Shown here: one piece after another, positions 41,301 through 51,010 of the stretch
Layout of the letters: each line of letters begins with the position of its first letter
Numbering within the stretch: the first letter of the stretch is position 1
Origin: Arbacia lixula
Taxonomy: Eukaryota; Echinodermata; Echinoidea; Arbacioida; Arbaciidae
Length of the DNA stretch: 64,000 nucleotides
Assembly: GCA_963669155.1 (NCBI GenBank)
Contig: OZ022581.1
Location: forward strand, 17,255,027-17,319,026
Direction: 5' to 3'
The notes under the pieces: model-generated
What the model saw: only the letters and a program-made list of their open reading frames with translations
Told to the model about the DNA's origin: nothing
Databases searched by the model: none
Program-made: the position numbers and the translations under genes

Positions 41301-42611
41301 AAGCCATTGCAAATCAAAATGTTTGTTTTCAAAGGGATTAAGAAGCACGTTACATCAGGAGGAGAGGTTGGAGTCATAAAAGTCGAACCAGTTGATGCAG
41401 AAGCTGTTGTGGTGAAGGAAGGATCTGCGATGGAAGATGAAATGAAAGATTCCGTTGGAGAGGATATGTCTCAGCAGTTACCAGAGGAGGGAGAGATTGA
41501 GGACAGCTTTGATGACTTTGGAGAGGGTGTAGAGGATGGGCCAATGGACATCAGTCAGAGCCCAGATGGAGGCCCGCCCCTCACCTTGATGCAGTCGTCT
41601 CCCGCAGCCAGGGTCCCAGGGCAGGCCAAGCCACGCTCCAGGTCCAAGAAGCCCCGCGCCCGCTTTGAGTGCACCCAGTGCTGTAAGCGTTTCAAGACCG
41701 CCCTCACCCTTGAGAAACATGAGAAGGTGCATGAGGTTGACCACCCCTACCACTGCACCGACTGCAAGGCTACCTTCACCACCAAGTTCAACTGCCACCG
41801 CCATATGATGAAGCTGCACAAACGCAACAAGGATGACATGGCTGTCTGGGGACTGAAAGATGAGGGCAACGGAAGCACCAAGAACAGCTTGGCCAATGGA
41901 GATGATGGACGGCTCACCCAGAATGGTGCATTCCTGGGTGATAATGAGTTGGAAAACATGTCGACCGGCTCACTCAACATTGGAGACAGCGTCAGCGCCA
42001 TCGGCGACCCCAGTAAGAGAAGTCTTAACGGCACACCCGTGTCCTTCAGCAATGGCTCTAAGAGCAGGAAGCGGGTTAGCGGGAGTCTGCTGATGAAGAA
42101 GGTCAAGTCCCCGAAGCTGGACGAGGCCCTGAGGTTGGGCGCTGTCCTGGATCTGCAGGGCAGCAACGACAAGCTCATGGCTGTGGAGAACTGGCTCAAC
42201 TCTGACCTCGAGCCGCAGAATGGTGAGATGAATGGATACGGCCCGGACGACGAGATGTCGGGCTACGACGCAGAAATCCCCATCCTGAACCCAGAGTCAC
42301 CAACGTCCTCCTCACGTGTGGGTGACAAGGACAGTGAGGGTAACCCTGGCCGCCGTGCCCCAGGGAACGGCTCCAAGAAACCAGGTGCCCAGCAGCAGCA
42401 GGGGCTGTACATGGCCAGCTTCCTGGAGGATGAAGACTCCCTGGTGGCCCAAGACGTGGCCAATCCCACCGATGTCTTCTCCGGGGGACAGGGCGATGAG
42501 GAGAGGAATGACATCATCTCTAATCTGCTGGGGATCCAAGACTCCTCGGTCGTAGACCAGATGCTGGAGTCTGCGGACTCTGCTGCAAGGCTTTTAGAAG
42601 TAACACTCTAA
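16996..42611 (+). CDS. RREB1: RREB1 (hindsight-like) zinc-finger transcription factor, whole gene
   Basis: Two coding exons on the plus strand (16996-18111 and 37440-42611) join in phase 0 across a 19.3-kb intron to give about 2,095 codons. RREB1 is a nuclear C2H2 factor that binds Ras-responsive elements and works downstream of Ras/MAPK signalling; the fly orthologue is hindsight/pebbled. Orthology rests on the second exon. Its first three fingers match the RREB1 N-terminal triplet, including the SLDRHMLIHSGERPF linker. The central triplet with PYKCMLCDYASADKSTLVRH and the SSGELASVSKMLAATDSNQF block between finger clusters are also RREB1-like. At 2,095 residues it is longer than human RREB1 (about 1,690). 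Further small exons within the intron or upstream of 16973 cannot be excluded. Confidence 0.8.
20171..20348. repeat. Possible foldback/MITE with TGGTCAGA ends
   Basis: The left end GTTTGGTCAGATTG resembles the complement of the right end CAGTCTGACCACAC, and both continue into AATATT-rich sequence. An internal GTCTGACTGC copy lies near 20240. The arms are imperfect. Confidence 0.3.
21346..21383. repeat. Perfect 19-bp tandem duplication, C/A-rich
   Basis: ACACACCTAGCCCAAACCC occurs twice back to back (21346-21364 and 21365-21383) and is followed by ACCCACAAACAAAC. It resembles the C/A-rich sites bound by RREB1 and lies in the RREB1 intron. Confidence 0.85.
22087..22136. repeat. (CT)n microsatellite
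   Basis: Near-perfect CT tract, followed to about 22410 by pyrimidine-rich CCCCTC-type sequence. Confidence 0.95.
23358..23529. repeat. Long (CT)n microsatellite
   Basis: About 170 bp of CT dinucleotides with few interruptions, the longest such tract in the window. Confidence 0.97.
23577..23661. repeat. 85-bp TTAA-bounded MITE-like element
   Basis: TTAACCCTCTAAGCAC at the left and ATTGGCACTTTAA at the right, same size class as the other TTAA elements. Confidence 0.4.
25557..25722. repeat. GA-rich microsatellite
   Basis: Imperfect GA/GAA purine tract. Confidence 0.9.
26101..26460. repeat. CT-rich tract with CTCCCT hexamer repeats and poly-C runs
   Basis: Pyrimidine-only DNA built of CTCCCT/CTTCTC units, with poly-C runs near 26139 and 26430. 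Several long plus-strand frames here are repeat artefacts. Confidence 0.9.
29448..29499 (+). repeat. 52-bp dispersed repeat unit (TTTAGCCCCC...GAGCCC)
   Basis: Same start, length and terminal AAAGAGCCC as the unit at 7451-7502. A reverse-oriented relative lies 430 bp away at about 29929-29976. Confidence 0.5.
29929..29976 (-). repeat. Dispersed GAGCCC-family unit, reverse orientation
   Basis: Reads GGGGCTCTTTTG, a short T-rich spacer, then GCTGGGG on the plus strand; the complement matches the GAGCCC ends of the other units. Confidence 0.35.
32858..33145. repeat. CT-rich tract
   Basis: Imperfect pyrimidine repeat (CTCT, TTTCT). Confidence 0.85.
35311..35620. repeat. CT-rich tract with (CT)n cores
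   Basis: Several CT dinucleotide cores separated by short interruptions and a C run near 35557. Confidence 0.9.
37440..42611 (+). CDS. RREB1: RREB1 zinc-finger exon: 18 C2H2 fingers and C-terminus
   Basis: The exon starts after ...TTTTCATCCAG with AAT TCA ATG (N-S-M) in phase 0 and is open to TAA at 42609, 1,723 residues from one exon. Numbering from the M at 37446, fingers lie at about 13-35, 41-63, 69-91, 201-222, 227-250, 309-332, 555-577, 583-605, 611-634, 666-687, 695-718, 840-862, 868-891, 1114-1136, 1142-1165, 1185-1209, 1407-1429 and 1435-1458. Linkers are long and acidic. CtBP-type motifs: PMDLS 171, PCDLS 542, PLDFS 770, PIDLS 798, TMDLS 1055, PTDLS 1268, PMDIS 1366. SUMO-type sites include VKEE 750 and IKVE 1311. 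Basic clusters such as KKRRT (787) may serve as nuclear signals. Family knowledge makes it a nuclear DNA-binding regulator. Confidence 0.95.
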   Translation, partial: NSMKRRRPFECPESLTCQVCNIDFPTAHELTIHVRTHNAGSSLSCTMCGKTLSSTSSLDRHMLIHSGERPFTCPLCSMSFTTNGNMHRHLRTHEKGGELPPPDYVVKHDYAKPRKRVPSRRLIENMDSEGGSPKVEGKKKSHSEKKRLHTEKKALNLIKRERDVLSQEISDQPMDLSAGDLRPPQNVSSTNAVDDKKAEEELSCPICSKTFLCRYGLQTHIEQHPNKVLECMICNTVFRSQKALRMHVHMAHRKNNPLWPKESNGVTSGEKDYYSMTELSFTEFSSPKFPLIAQVWCEKNSPRGSSEDILFDCDECNKTFPCQSALNLHHEKSHSSMEEPEMDLCSDSIEAPVSNEEMVSRDEFLAALNLKPRSPPPSPQKSSPRKSPIKEDDKPILDKKAAPILNSMLNKPSLASPEKAKTSLLQQHLQASPLLAMKHFSNPLGAPLHVAQKKSVPMRHSPVKGVTAGSVPTGQPEEAAMECEPSAKSDLEPRSGDVAMEMHTPSEFASQSNRTADTPEEEVEDDVEGEGNLVIALESVDEEPCDLSSANKKRGTHVCKYCKKVFPFSSTLKVHTRSHMGLMPYKCMLCDYASADKSTLVRHMRTHSGERPYACKVCDFAFTTKANCERHVRKRHNKTTKEEAEEVILHNPAPKHDNESKYSSPCTFCKICNRDFKFFRDLQNHLRVHEKTPQKPFTCTKCQVGFSSLSNCARHILRRHEEVTADDVESFITVYQHEDDKNLPIIKVPCYVKEEPSNESPVLDDEGVQVEPLDFSVKKETDGCAPAKKRRTSIFTEDTPIDLSMPKSQVAANLTVKRMNLLGRTRFKEVYHKFYSETMDALVCPHCATAFQRGSHLKSHIRTHTAERPHRCHLCAAAFTMKANLEAHIMRRHNNADQSAAQQSFIPKSATPMQFKLMAKTSSNLRFTATARASKTAVPLISPNTPVGASQQIKLGPSPHNSVGSDSSGELASVSKMLAATDSNQFKIFLSPQESRSPITVSEIFQSSDDDDKDDGNHEIMANISGEPPEMRMEFEENGTDGEVSDYVDQAGSADNTMDLSVVKKEGDDTEHAMLDDDLGGELQIVEDEKVNNEGEDAKPEEDDKKKKGTKFESKQCCPYCGRRFPWISSLRRHILTHTGLKPYQCPQCGANFSTKSNCERHIVRRHGGARPGSLGGSVPGGQDHPFMCPECKEFKCTTRTQLQNHYEQRHPHIDFTGLYPEAKKVASTGTGEILKKGTDVKVSSDTPLCLTVDSKAGVTNNGESSQDIPTDLSTSNSKSEKKTAHTKPLQIKMFVFKGIKKHVTSGGEVGVIKVEPVDAEAVVVKEGSAMEDEMKDSVGEDMSQQLPEEGEIEDSFDDFGEGVEDGPMDISQSPDGGPPLTLMQSSPAARVPGQAKPRSRSKKPRARFECTQCCKRFKTALTLEKHEKVHEVDHPYHCTDCKATFTTKFNCHRHMMKLHKRNKDDMAVWGLKDEGNGSTKNSLANGDDGRLTQNGAFLGDNELENMSTGSLNIGDSVSAIGDPSKRSLNGTPVSFSNGSKSRKRVSGSLLMKKVKSPKLDEALRLGAVLDLQGSNDKLMAVENWLNSDLEPQNGEMNGYGPDDEMSGYDAEIPILNPESPTSSSRVGDKDSEGNPGRRAPGNGSKKPGAQQQQGLYMASFLEDEDSLVAQDVANPTDVFSGGQGDEERNDIISNLLGIQDSSVVDQMLESADSAARLLEVTL

Positions 42612-45600
42612 CTTCCACTAGGCTTTTTTAATATGACATGATATGAGAATAAAGGATGGACCACTACATGCACTGTACATAGAAGAAAATGTGCATTTAC
42701 ATTCCTGTACTCAATAAACTTGATGTAATAGATTTTGTTAACATAATGAACCACAGTGTATATCTATTGTCATTTTTGAAAGAGATCTAATAACTTGTAT
42801 TTTGCCTATCAAAGAAAGAGCTTTCATATTGAATATTGAATGTCTTCAACTTTTCTACTGATTTGTCAACTTTCCATTATTACATTCCTGTTTGGCCTCT
42901 ATTGTCTATAACTGTTTTCCATGTCAGTATTCTTCCTGTTAAATCATGTGCCTTTGTATCTTATCATTCTATCAAAGTCCCTCATACAGAAATGTGATAG
43001 GGAATTGGGAAGAACTTTCTTGTTTCCTTTAGCGCCATTGCATTACCATGGGCGTGGAGGTAATATTTAGGTGATGGTGATAGCAAATTACAAATCGTAA
43101 TGTTATTACTTTGTTCCACGTCTTAACTTTTGTCAGCGAATCATTTTGCAATCTGCTTAAGATGGAGTTGAAGTGGGACTTGGGTATGTGTAGAGCAATG
43201 AACTGTGATGTGTGTTTGTATCATGTATTTAATTTTATGATTAGGTCAGTGTTATGGGAAATGTAATTTATCAAAAATCATTTCCCCAGTAATCCTGTCA
43301 AATGTAAAGGAAAATTATGTCCATTGTTTGATGATATAATTAATTTTAGTACCGGTATACAAGTATTTTTCTTTCATTTTCATTGTGTCTGGAAAGGCTT
43401 TTTTAGGGGGAGGGAGGGGGGGATCATTTCAGACTGGGATGTACCATTTTTCCCCTACAGATCAAAGGGGGTAGAGAAAGGAGAATTAGTTTCTGTCTGC
43501 ATATCACATATGTAGTCATATCCTACTCAGTGAACATTATCAATGTTGACATAGACTTAAAAATATGAGTCTGATAGAAAAATGTGTTTTTATACTGCAG
43601 AGTTCATTAAGCATATTTTGAGTAAACATCTTCATCTCTTATTGTGAGATTTTTTTTTTTCATGAGAAGTGTATTTATGTAAAAAGAAAAAAAGAGACTA
43701 GGGTATAGGCATATTTAGCACACTTATGCTAGGTGACTTCATAGAATGGGTTTGAATTAGTTGTAGTCCGTTGTGTTACAAAAAAAGTGTAACTGTAAAT
43801 ATGGAAAAGATATAGTTCCCAAACAGCGAAATAGCACAGTATTAAAATTTGGAGTGAAAAGGTTTTTTTTTTTTTGTTGAAATGTGGTGCAAGAATCATC
43901 TCTGAGAACGAGAGAAATACTGATGGTTACTTTTCAAACCAAATAAACATAAAACCTTAAATTGTTGAGTGCCTTGACATGTATGTGCAAGCCTTTCCAG
44001 ATGATCTCAATTTCAAGGGGAAATAATACCTTGTATATATCATGATGAGGTGGCACCCTGACAGCTGCAGCCAGGTGAAATAATAAACATATAATCAATC
44101 GTTGAGGGTCCCTTTTCAGCCTGACAATATGAAACAAACGCAACAAACCATGCATGGACTAGGTTTTATAAATTTTTTGTTGATATTTGCGTTATAGGGA
44201 CAGTACAAACTACTTCATGTCCATGTATACTTTAATTGTAAGAAAGCTGTAAACTTAAAGCTGCTCCTTATTAGACAACAAATTTGTTCACATTTCCTAT
44301 GTTGTCCCCTAATTTTCTACTGCAATGTTTATTCATGATTAGGAATGTACTCATGTTATGGATGCTACTACTTGTATATATTTTGTTTTATACATAGTTC
44401 CTTGCATTTATCACATGTAGTAGGAGAGACTTCAAACTGTGTGTTCATGTACTAGAATTATGTTGTAAATTGATAGCTAATATCTTTCATCAACTTGGAA
44501 TTAGAAATTTTTGCATAGAACTACCTTATATGAGAGATAATTACACTGTTGCTGAAGTTAGAGCTCTACAAATTTATGTGGTTGTGGTATGTGGCAATCT
44601 TCATTTCTTGGTATGTTTTTGAATAGTATTTGTACATTTTTGTTCTTTCTATATTGCGCTTTATGAAATCTGAACGACTATAAAAAGTATATGAATACGT
44701 TATTGCTGCAGAATTTTAGCATTTTGTGTTATATTATGGGCAAGACCCAACGTCAGTAAGCATATTTGTCTCCACCACCAAGTGATGTGGAAGAGAAAAA
44801 TGATGCACTCTTAGTTCAAATGATCAACGGTCAGATACTGTACATGTATTAATTTGAGCTCTCTGATAACATCAAATACAGTGTTGTCACAAATGCTCCT
44901 TTTCGTGGTACAAAGAAATGTTGCCCAAGAAAGAGACCCGTTCTTGTTGTGACTAATATGCAGTAGCATATTTACAATGTGGAAATTTATGTCATCTCCA
45001 TGATTAACATGATTTTATTATACAAACATGCATACCTATTAAACTTCTATACATATGTATAATTACTAATTTGCAATAAACCAAACAAATGAAATTACTC
45101 TATATGATATGATTAGGGAAAGTGGTTCATTTATGATGATGAAACGCATTCCTGCTATTGATTTAAATCAAAGCTTATTTGTATTTTATATATACTTTGT
45201 GGAGAAATTGTGATGATTCAGTTTGTGATCAAACATACATGTAGCTGTAGTTGTAACCTAATCGTGATCAGTATGAATGTAGCACTAAGTGCAAAGAACA
45301 TTGACATGTATGGAGGGTTCGTTTTTTTTATATCATTGTTTGCAATACATTTTAATGGATGACGTTGATGCAGTTTCAACTTAAAAAACATTCATATGAA
45401 CAGTATATGCTTGGGTAGAGACTGAGCATTATGCTAATGTTTACAGCACCAGCTATGTGGCCAGCAGTCGTGTCCAGGTTGCTTTTGAAATGCATAATGC
45501 AAAGGTTTGCCAGATTTAGCACCAACCTTGTGCATTATATACCTGCTGCTTATGATTCAAGAGCTGCTACACACCTATGTCTCCTGGGTATGATCAAGCA

Positions 45601-45740
45601 CAGTGGTCTGACTACCGTTACGCACTTCAATAAATGTATGACATTTCTGGGAGTTTGTGGAGTATAATGATATTACTGTCATTTGTCATCATTTAACAAA
45701 GAATATAGACTTAAATGTGACTCAAAAATAATAAATGTAT
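42612..45740 (+). other. Probable RREB1 3' UTR and downstream flank
   Basis: AT-rich, non-coding DNA after the TAA. Possible polyadenylation signals AATAAA lie at 42713, 43942, 45075 and 45730, so either a short (about 0.1 kb) or a long (about 3.1 kb) UTR is possible. TGTANATA (Pumilio-type) elements occur at 42674, 43794, 44032 and 44373. No protein-like frame is present. Confidence 0.55.
42713..42718 (+). terminator. First polyadenylation signal AATAAA after RREB1
   Basis: Canonical hexamer 102 bp after the stop codon, within CTCAATAAACTTG. Later hexamers could be used instead. Confidence 0.5.
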
Positions 45741-46123
45741 GTGTACTTCCTCATCTTTTCCACATGGTAGTCTGCCATCACATTACTCTCTTTATGTACT
45801 CACATTGTGTGTTTCTCTATGCCTTTCCATGTGTACCTTGAGTGCACTCTCACACAAAGTTCTGATACAACGCTTCCACACACTGTCTTCCTCATCATTT
45901 TGATATTTACTGCTTGAGAGTCGGTTTTGTAGAATACTCTTGTCTTCCTGAAACTAACCATGACATCATGAAATAAATTATGGGATTATGCGGGTTGTAT
46001 TTTTAGAAGTATATGTATGTCAAATTGTGTTGGTGTAACAATGATCAAAGAATAAATGTTTTATGATCATGGAAATATTAGTGAATTGAATTGTGTTGAT
46101 ATTCTTTGTTGTATTTTCCTGAA

Positions 46124-46125
<2 letters not shown>

Positions 46126-46196
<71 letters not shown>

Positions 46197-46215
46197 AGAG
46201 AGAGAGAGAGATGGA
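46126..46215. repeat. (GA)n microsatellite with G8 interruption
   Basis: GA dinucleotides interrupted near 46190 by a short poly-G run. Confidence 0.95.
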
Positions 46216-46237
46216 GAGAGGGGGAGGCACAAGGATG

Positions 46238-46375
46238 AAGATTCAATGACAGAGGGAGCAGTGAAGGGACAGAAAGATTTGGAGAGAGAGAGAGGGGAGG
46301 GGGTAGGGAGGGAGGAAGATTGAGTGACAGAGAGGGAGCAGTGAAGGGACGGAGAGGTTTGGAGAGAAAGAGAGA
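46238..46375. repeat. Two-copy minisatellite, about 80-bp period
   Basis: The block containing AGAGGGAGCAGTGAAGGGAC occurs at 46251 and again at 46331, each copy followed by a similar GGAGAG tail. Confidence 0.75.
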
Positions 46376-48092
46376 GATGTCACGGGAGAAAGAGGAAGAG
46401 AAGTCGAGGGGTTGAGAGAAAAGAGGAAGAGATGAATAGTGTACAGGGAATGTTTCATGAATTTATCTGAAAAATGATGGAGGCATGACAGAAAGAAGAA
46501 AATAGTGAAGGAGAGACAGGGAGAGAGAGAGAGAGAGGGGGGGGGGGGGAGTGAAGGGACACATTACAACCACCTTACCACAAAGTAGGGAGAGAGGAAA
46601 TGAAATACAGAGAGGTCTTTAGTCACAGATCACAACCATTTGACTACATGTACAACACTTCCATGGCATTCTTTTCTCTACACTAGCACTGTTTTTCCCG
46701 AAATGTCCATCCATGGACCCCATTTCAATTGATACAAATTTAGGGATAAAGCATGAATCTCCCAATCTTATGGGTAAAATCTTTGTGACCACAAAATAGT
46801 TGTTCTCTTGACGCCCTGACATGAGGATCCTGTAGAGATTAAACACAACAATCATTTTGCAACCACAAACTAATTCTTAAGATTATCTTTGACCAGAATT
46901 GGCCATGAAGTTCTATCCCTCACTGCTTTGTTAGCAACTTGTTCTGTTATTTCGCATTTGTTTTCTAGGAAAAAAGAATATTGAATCACCATACAAAAAA
47001 AAAAGATAAATGAAAAGAAAACAAAATACATGAAATACATGTAGTTTGGGAAATAAATGAAAGATATAATTTATTGAATAAATGTACAAGTGAAAATAAT
47101 CTACGTAATTTGTGTATCTAAGAAGGAAAATTATGACTTTTGAATCCATAAACAGATGATTTGAGATGAAATTGAAAAAAAAAAGTGTTTAAATGTGGCA
47201 TGTGTGATCTTTTCCCATTAAAATCATGAGATGTCATGTACATTTTCATGTTCATGTTTGCCAACATCCGGTATAAATTTTAAAGAAGATGTTGTTGCAT
47301 TGCTTTATTCATATCCAACAAATAAAGCTTGAATATCATGATTAGATATAAAATATTAGGAGTCAAATTAGTGATATGCAGAGTTAATTACAGATGCAAT
47401 TGGAGTATATTTAAGTTAATGAAGCCTTAAAGGCCCTGTATCATGAAAACTTCTACAGGGAACTCTAGGTGAAAGGTCTTGGGTCTGACATGCTCATTAT
47501 AACGGGAGTTGCTTGAATCAATGAACAGGATACATGAAAGAATATGTGACACATTACAGAATTTCTTAATTTTGGATGAAGGAGAGAAGATTTGTTATAG
47601 AATTCTTAAATCGCTAAGCACTTTTAACAAGCATGACTTGTATTCTGATATGAGAAGGAATACCATTCATGGTTGCATATTCTGGATAAAGTGAACCCAC
47701 AGACAGCACCAGCAGAACACAAATAAACAGACATGTATTCATACACATTAATCATGAAAGCATTTATATATTTGTATAAATCATATGACAATCAATATGA
47801 TTGCTAGTAACTGAAAAGCAAAATATTCAAGACGTTTCAATATCCAAAGAAAATATGCCATTGGTACAAATGTGACTATGAAACACACACATACATTCTT
47901 ACAACCACCGAATGAAGATTCGATATGAATTGTAGGTATGATATATTTCTTAACCTATCATTACAAATATACAGTGTATCACAGAGGCAGGATTACACAC
48001 AAAAAAGTGTTTTAACTGAAGCAAATTAAAGTGTAATGAATATCTAGGGAAGTAGGGCAGCGACTGTTTAGAGAAATAGACAACTAATGTGA

Positions 48093-49451
48093 AATGCAAG
48101 AGTTGTCCCCATTTTTAAAAAAGGTCAAAAAGATTTCGTAAATAATTATCGTCCTATCTCCCTTTTAACATCATTTTCTAAAATTCTTGAAAGACTTGTT
48201 TACAAACGCACTCTTAGGTTTCTTTTGAATTGCCAGGTTTTCACTAACTCCCAGTTTGGTTTCAGAGAAAAACATAGTACTACCCATGCATTACTCAGTT
48301 TTATTGACAAGGTAGCCCATGCTATAGATGATGCTTCTCATACCATTGGTGTTTTCCTTGATTTTTCGAAGGCATTTGACACGATAGACCATGAAATTTT
48401 ACTTTACAAATTAAGTCACTATGGAATCCGTGGGGGGGCTCTTGAATGGTTTAGGGATTATCTAAAGAATAGGAAACAGTACGTTAGCATCAATAGTCAT
48501 GACTCTCAACTAAAATTGATTTCGTGTGGTGTCCCCCAAGGTTCCCTGTTGGGCCCACTTTTATTTATTTTATATATTAATGACATTCAAAAATCTTCTC
48601 AGGTCCTCTCTTTTATTTGTTTTGCCGACGACACAAATTTATTTTTTTCACATAACAATCCCATCTTACTCGCTGATACAATGAATAATGAATTACGACT
48701 AGTCCAGACTTGGATCCACGCAAACAAATTATCTCTTAATATTGAAAAAACCAACTACATGATCTTTAGTAATTCTTTGAATGCCCTCCCCGCTCCTCTT
48801 AAAATTAGCGACACTAATCTTCAACAGGTCGATAGTACTAAATTTTTAGGCTTACATATTGATAATGACTTATCTTGGAAAACCCACATTAATTATCTTA
48901 GTAAAATTTTGTCCAGAAACACCGCAATTCTCAATAAACTCAAACACTTTTTTCCTAGCCGCATTTTACAAAACATATTCTCAACTTTAATTTCGCCATA
49001 TCTTAACTATGGGATTCTTGCATGGGGGAATGCTTCAAAATTTTTACTGGACTCTCTTTTTCTTATTCAAAAACGTGCTATTAGAATTGTAAATAACGCT
49101 GGCTATTTGTCCCACACAAATGACCTTTTTGCAAGCAATAAAATCTTGAAAATAATAGACTTATTTTACTACAATGTCGGTATATTTATGTTCAAATTTT
49201 CAAATGGGGAACTTCCAGATGTTTTCTCGCACATGTTTACAAGAAACGATGCTATTCATAATTATCCAACTCGACAGCGCGACGCTTTTCAACTTCCACG
49301 TACTCGAACAATTTTTGCAAAGAAAACAATCATGTTTACAGGGCCAATGTTTTGGAATAACCTTCCCCACAAACTTACTCGCTGCATAAAAATATCTTCA
49401 TTCAAGTGCAATTTAAAGAAACATTTGTTATGTTCATATATCACGCAATAA
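48093..49451 (+). pseudogene. LINE reverse transcriptase, N-terminally truncated
   Basis: The frame is open from just after a TGA at 48090 to the TAA at 49449, 452 codons without an internal stop or frameshift. Visible RT motifs run in order: VVPIFKKG (48102), NNYRPISLL (about 48139), GFREKHSTTHALL (about 48255), FLDFSKAFDTIDH (about 48354), GVPQGSLLGPLLF (about 48528) and the catalytic FADDT box (48621). A C-terminal thumb region ends RTIFAKKTIMFTGPMFWNNLP. No AP endonuclease domain precedes it and it starts without an ATG, so it is a dead-on-arrival copy, although the surviving part is undamaged and probably young. A frame starting at a leucine-rich point (48225) is only an internal piece of this domain. 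Confidence 0.9.
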
Positions 49452-49505
49452 TTTCTTTTAGCCTTTACTCTTTTTTTTTTTGTTCACCACTCACGCTCCG
49501 ACAGG

Positions 49506-49638
49506 GACGCTGCCCGGCACCTTGGTCCGAGCAACCTGCCGAGCTCTTGGAAAAAAAAAAAAACTGATACTCTTTAGAATTACTAGCCAATTTCCTTGAG
49601 CTCGGCGGGTGCTCGGCCACGTGGCATGGTTAGGCGTC
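49506..49638 (+). other. GC-rich stem-loop in the LINE 3' UTR
   Basis: Complementary blocks fold in nested order: GACGC (49506) with GCGTC (49634), CCGAGCA with TGCTCGG, and GCCGAGCTC with GAGCTCGGC. The loop contains an A13 run. The stem is far more GC-rich than the surrounding UTR. In related LINEs 3' UTR hairpins are recognised by the reverse transcriptase; that role here is inferred. Confidence 0.65.
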
Positions 49639-50212
49639 CTTGCCGGAATGTACATGTAATGTGATTTGCATATATTATAATGAATCCATCTTATGAATGA
49701 TGTCTTCGTATACATATTCAATACTGAGTCAACAGTCGAATTGCCTTCGTAGAAGCTTGAGCACTATCGTATTTCATCCTGACTTCTCCTGATTTGTTTG
49801 GTTTTGTTTGTCTATTCCTCGCTCGCACACTTTTCTGTTGTATTGCTGGATTAATCGTACGCCTTTTGATTTTTGATTTTTGTTCTCGATTTGTTTTCAT
49901 GTTGTTTCTTGAGTTGTTTATGATTTCTTTTGTTCATTTCTTTGGTCAATTTGTTTATCCGTACTCCGAAGTGTTCTTTTAATCCACATTATTTTGGGGG
50001 TCTATACGATTTACAAGCTTGCTTTAAATAGGCCCCATTCATATTTCTTTACCTATATCCACTGTATGTTTGATATTGACCATTATGTAATATTTTGCAT
50101 CATTATACTAGTTTTGTTTATGTCAAAGACTGACTATGCTGATGTATTATTGCTTTTATTTTACATGTATTGAACAGAAATATGAATAAATTGAAATTGA
50201 AATTGAAAAAAA

Positions 50213-51010
50213 AAAAATAATAATAATACAAATAATGTAACCAGTGAACAATCTGTTTTGATGTTCCATGAAAGAAAGTTTCAACTTATTCATGACAACT
50301 AGAAAACTTGTCAGTTTAAACAAAAAACAAAAAAAAAAAGTTAAATTGATATTCTGTAATAAACAGAATATATGGGATGCCATAGCAGAAGACTGCATGA
50401 GGAGATATTACCCCAGCACATTCCAACTGATCAGCATTTCTGGTTGTAATGAATTTTGACAACATTTGTGCTCTCCTTGGGAGCCAGGATCAAGAAAGAA
50501 AGAGACTACTTGGAACTGATTGTAAGGCTTTGCATAATGAATGGATATTATCACATGAATGATTTCAGAATTGTGTGATATCAGCACTAAATAGAGCTAG
50601 GAGTAATTAAACTCTTAATCAATTTGATATGATACATGAAGCACTTTTCTCATGATGAGTTGTGTAAATAGAGATAGCAAAGCAATCTGTCACATAGAGA
50701 GAAACAGAGTAACCACAACACACGTATGGGTCCGTAAACAAATCATGCACAGGTTTGAGTAGGTCAGTATGATTGTGTACACGAGGTTCCTCTGAATTGC
50801 CTGAACCCACAGGGTGGTGCCGAGTGGGTTTCGGGTAAAATTCAGAGGTACCTCATACACCACCATCTCGCACAGTGCTGCGACAGCCTACGTCATGAGT
50901 TTGTCCACTTCTCCGTTAGAAATGTCTTCCAAATTGTAGAAAAGAATACTCGATGCTTTTGGGTGAATTTGCACTGATTAACAGTGTCCGAATCATCCAA
51001 AATTTGTTTC
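50213..51010. other. Intergenic DNA between the LINE and the ZNF341 3' end
   Basis: AT-rich, no coding signal, no recognisable repeat beyond short A runs near 50330. Confidence 0.6.

Larger units (their letters stand above)
45741..48092. other. Intergenic spacer between RREB1 and the LINE
   Basis: AT-rich DNA without coding signal. It holds a long GA tract (46126-46215), an 80-bp-period minisatellite (about 46238-46375) and a further GA/G run near 46520-46550. Confidence 0.7.
48093..50212 (+). mobile_element. 5'-truncated LINE retrotransposon
   Basis: A reverse-transcriptase frame (48093-49451) is followed by a 0.75-kb 3' UTR, an AATAAA at 50185, a short TTGAAA repeat and an A-rich tail grading into TAA repeats. 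The endonuclease and ORF1 are absent, which is typical 5' truncation. A possible target duplication (TAATGT at 48085-48090 and near 50234) is too short to be sure. It lies between two convergent genes, in the same orientation as RREB1 and antisense to ZNF341. The RT resembles the Jockey/CR1/L2 group; the clade is not resolved. Confidence 0.85.
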
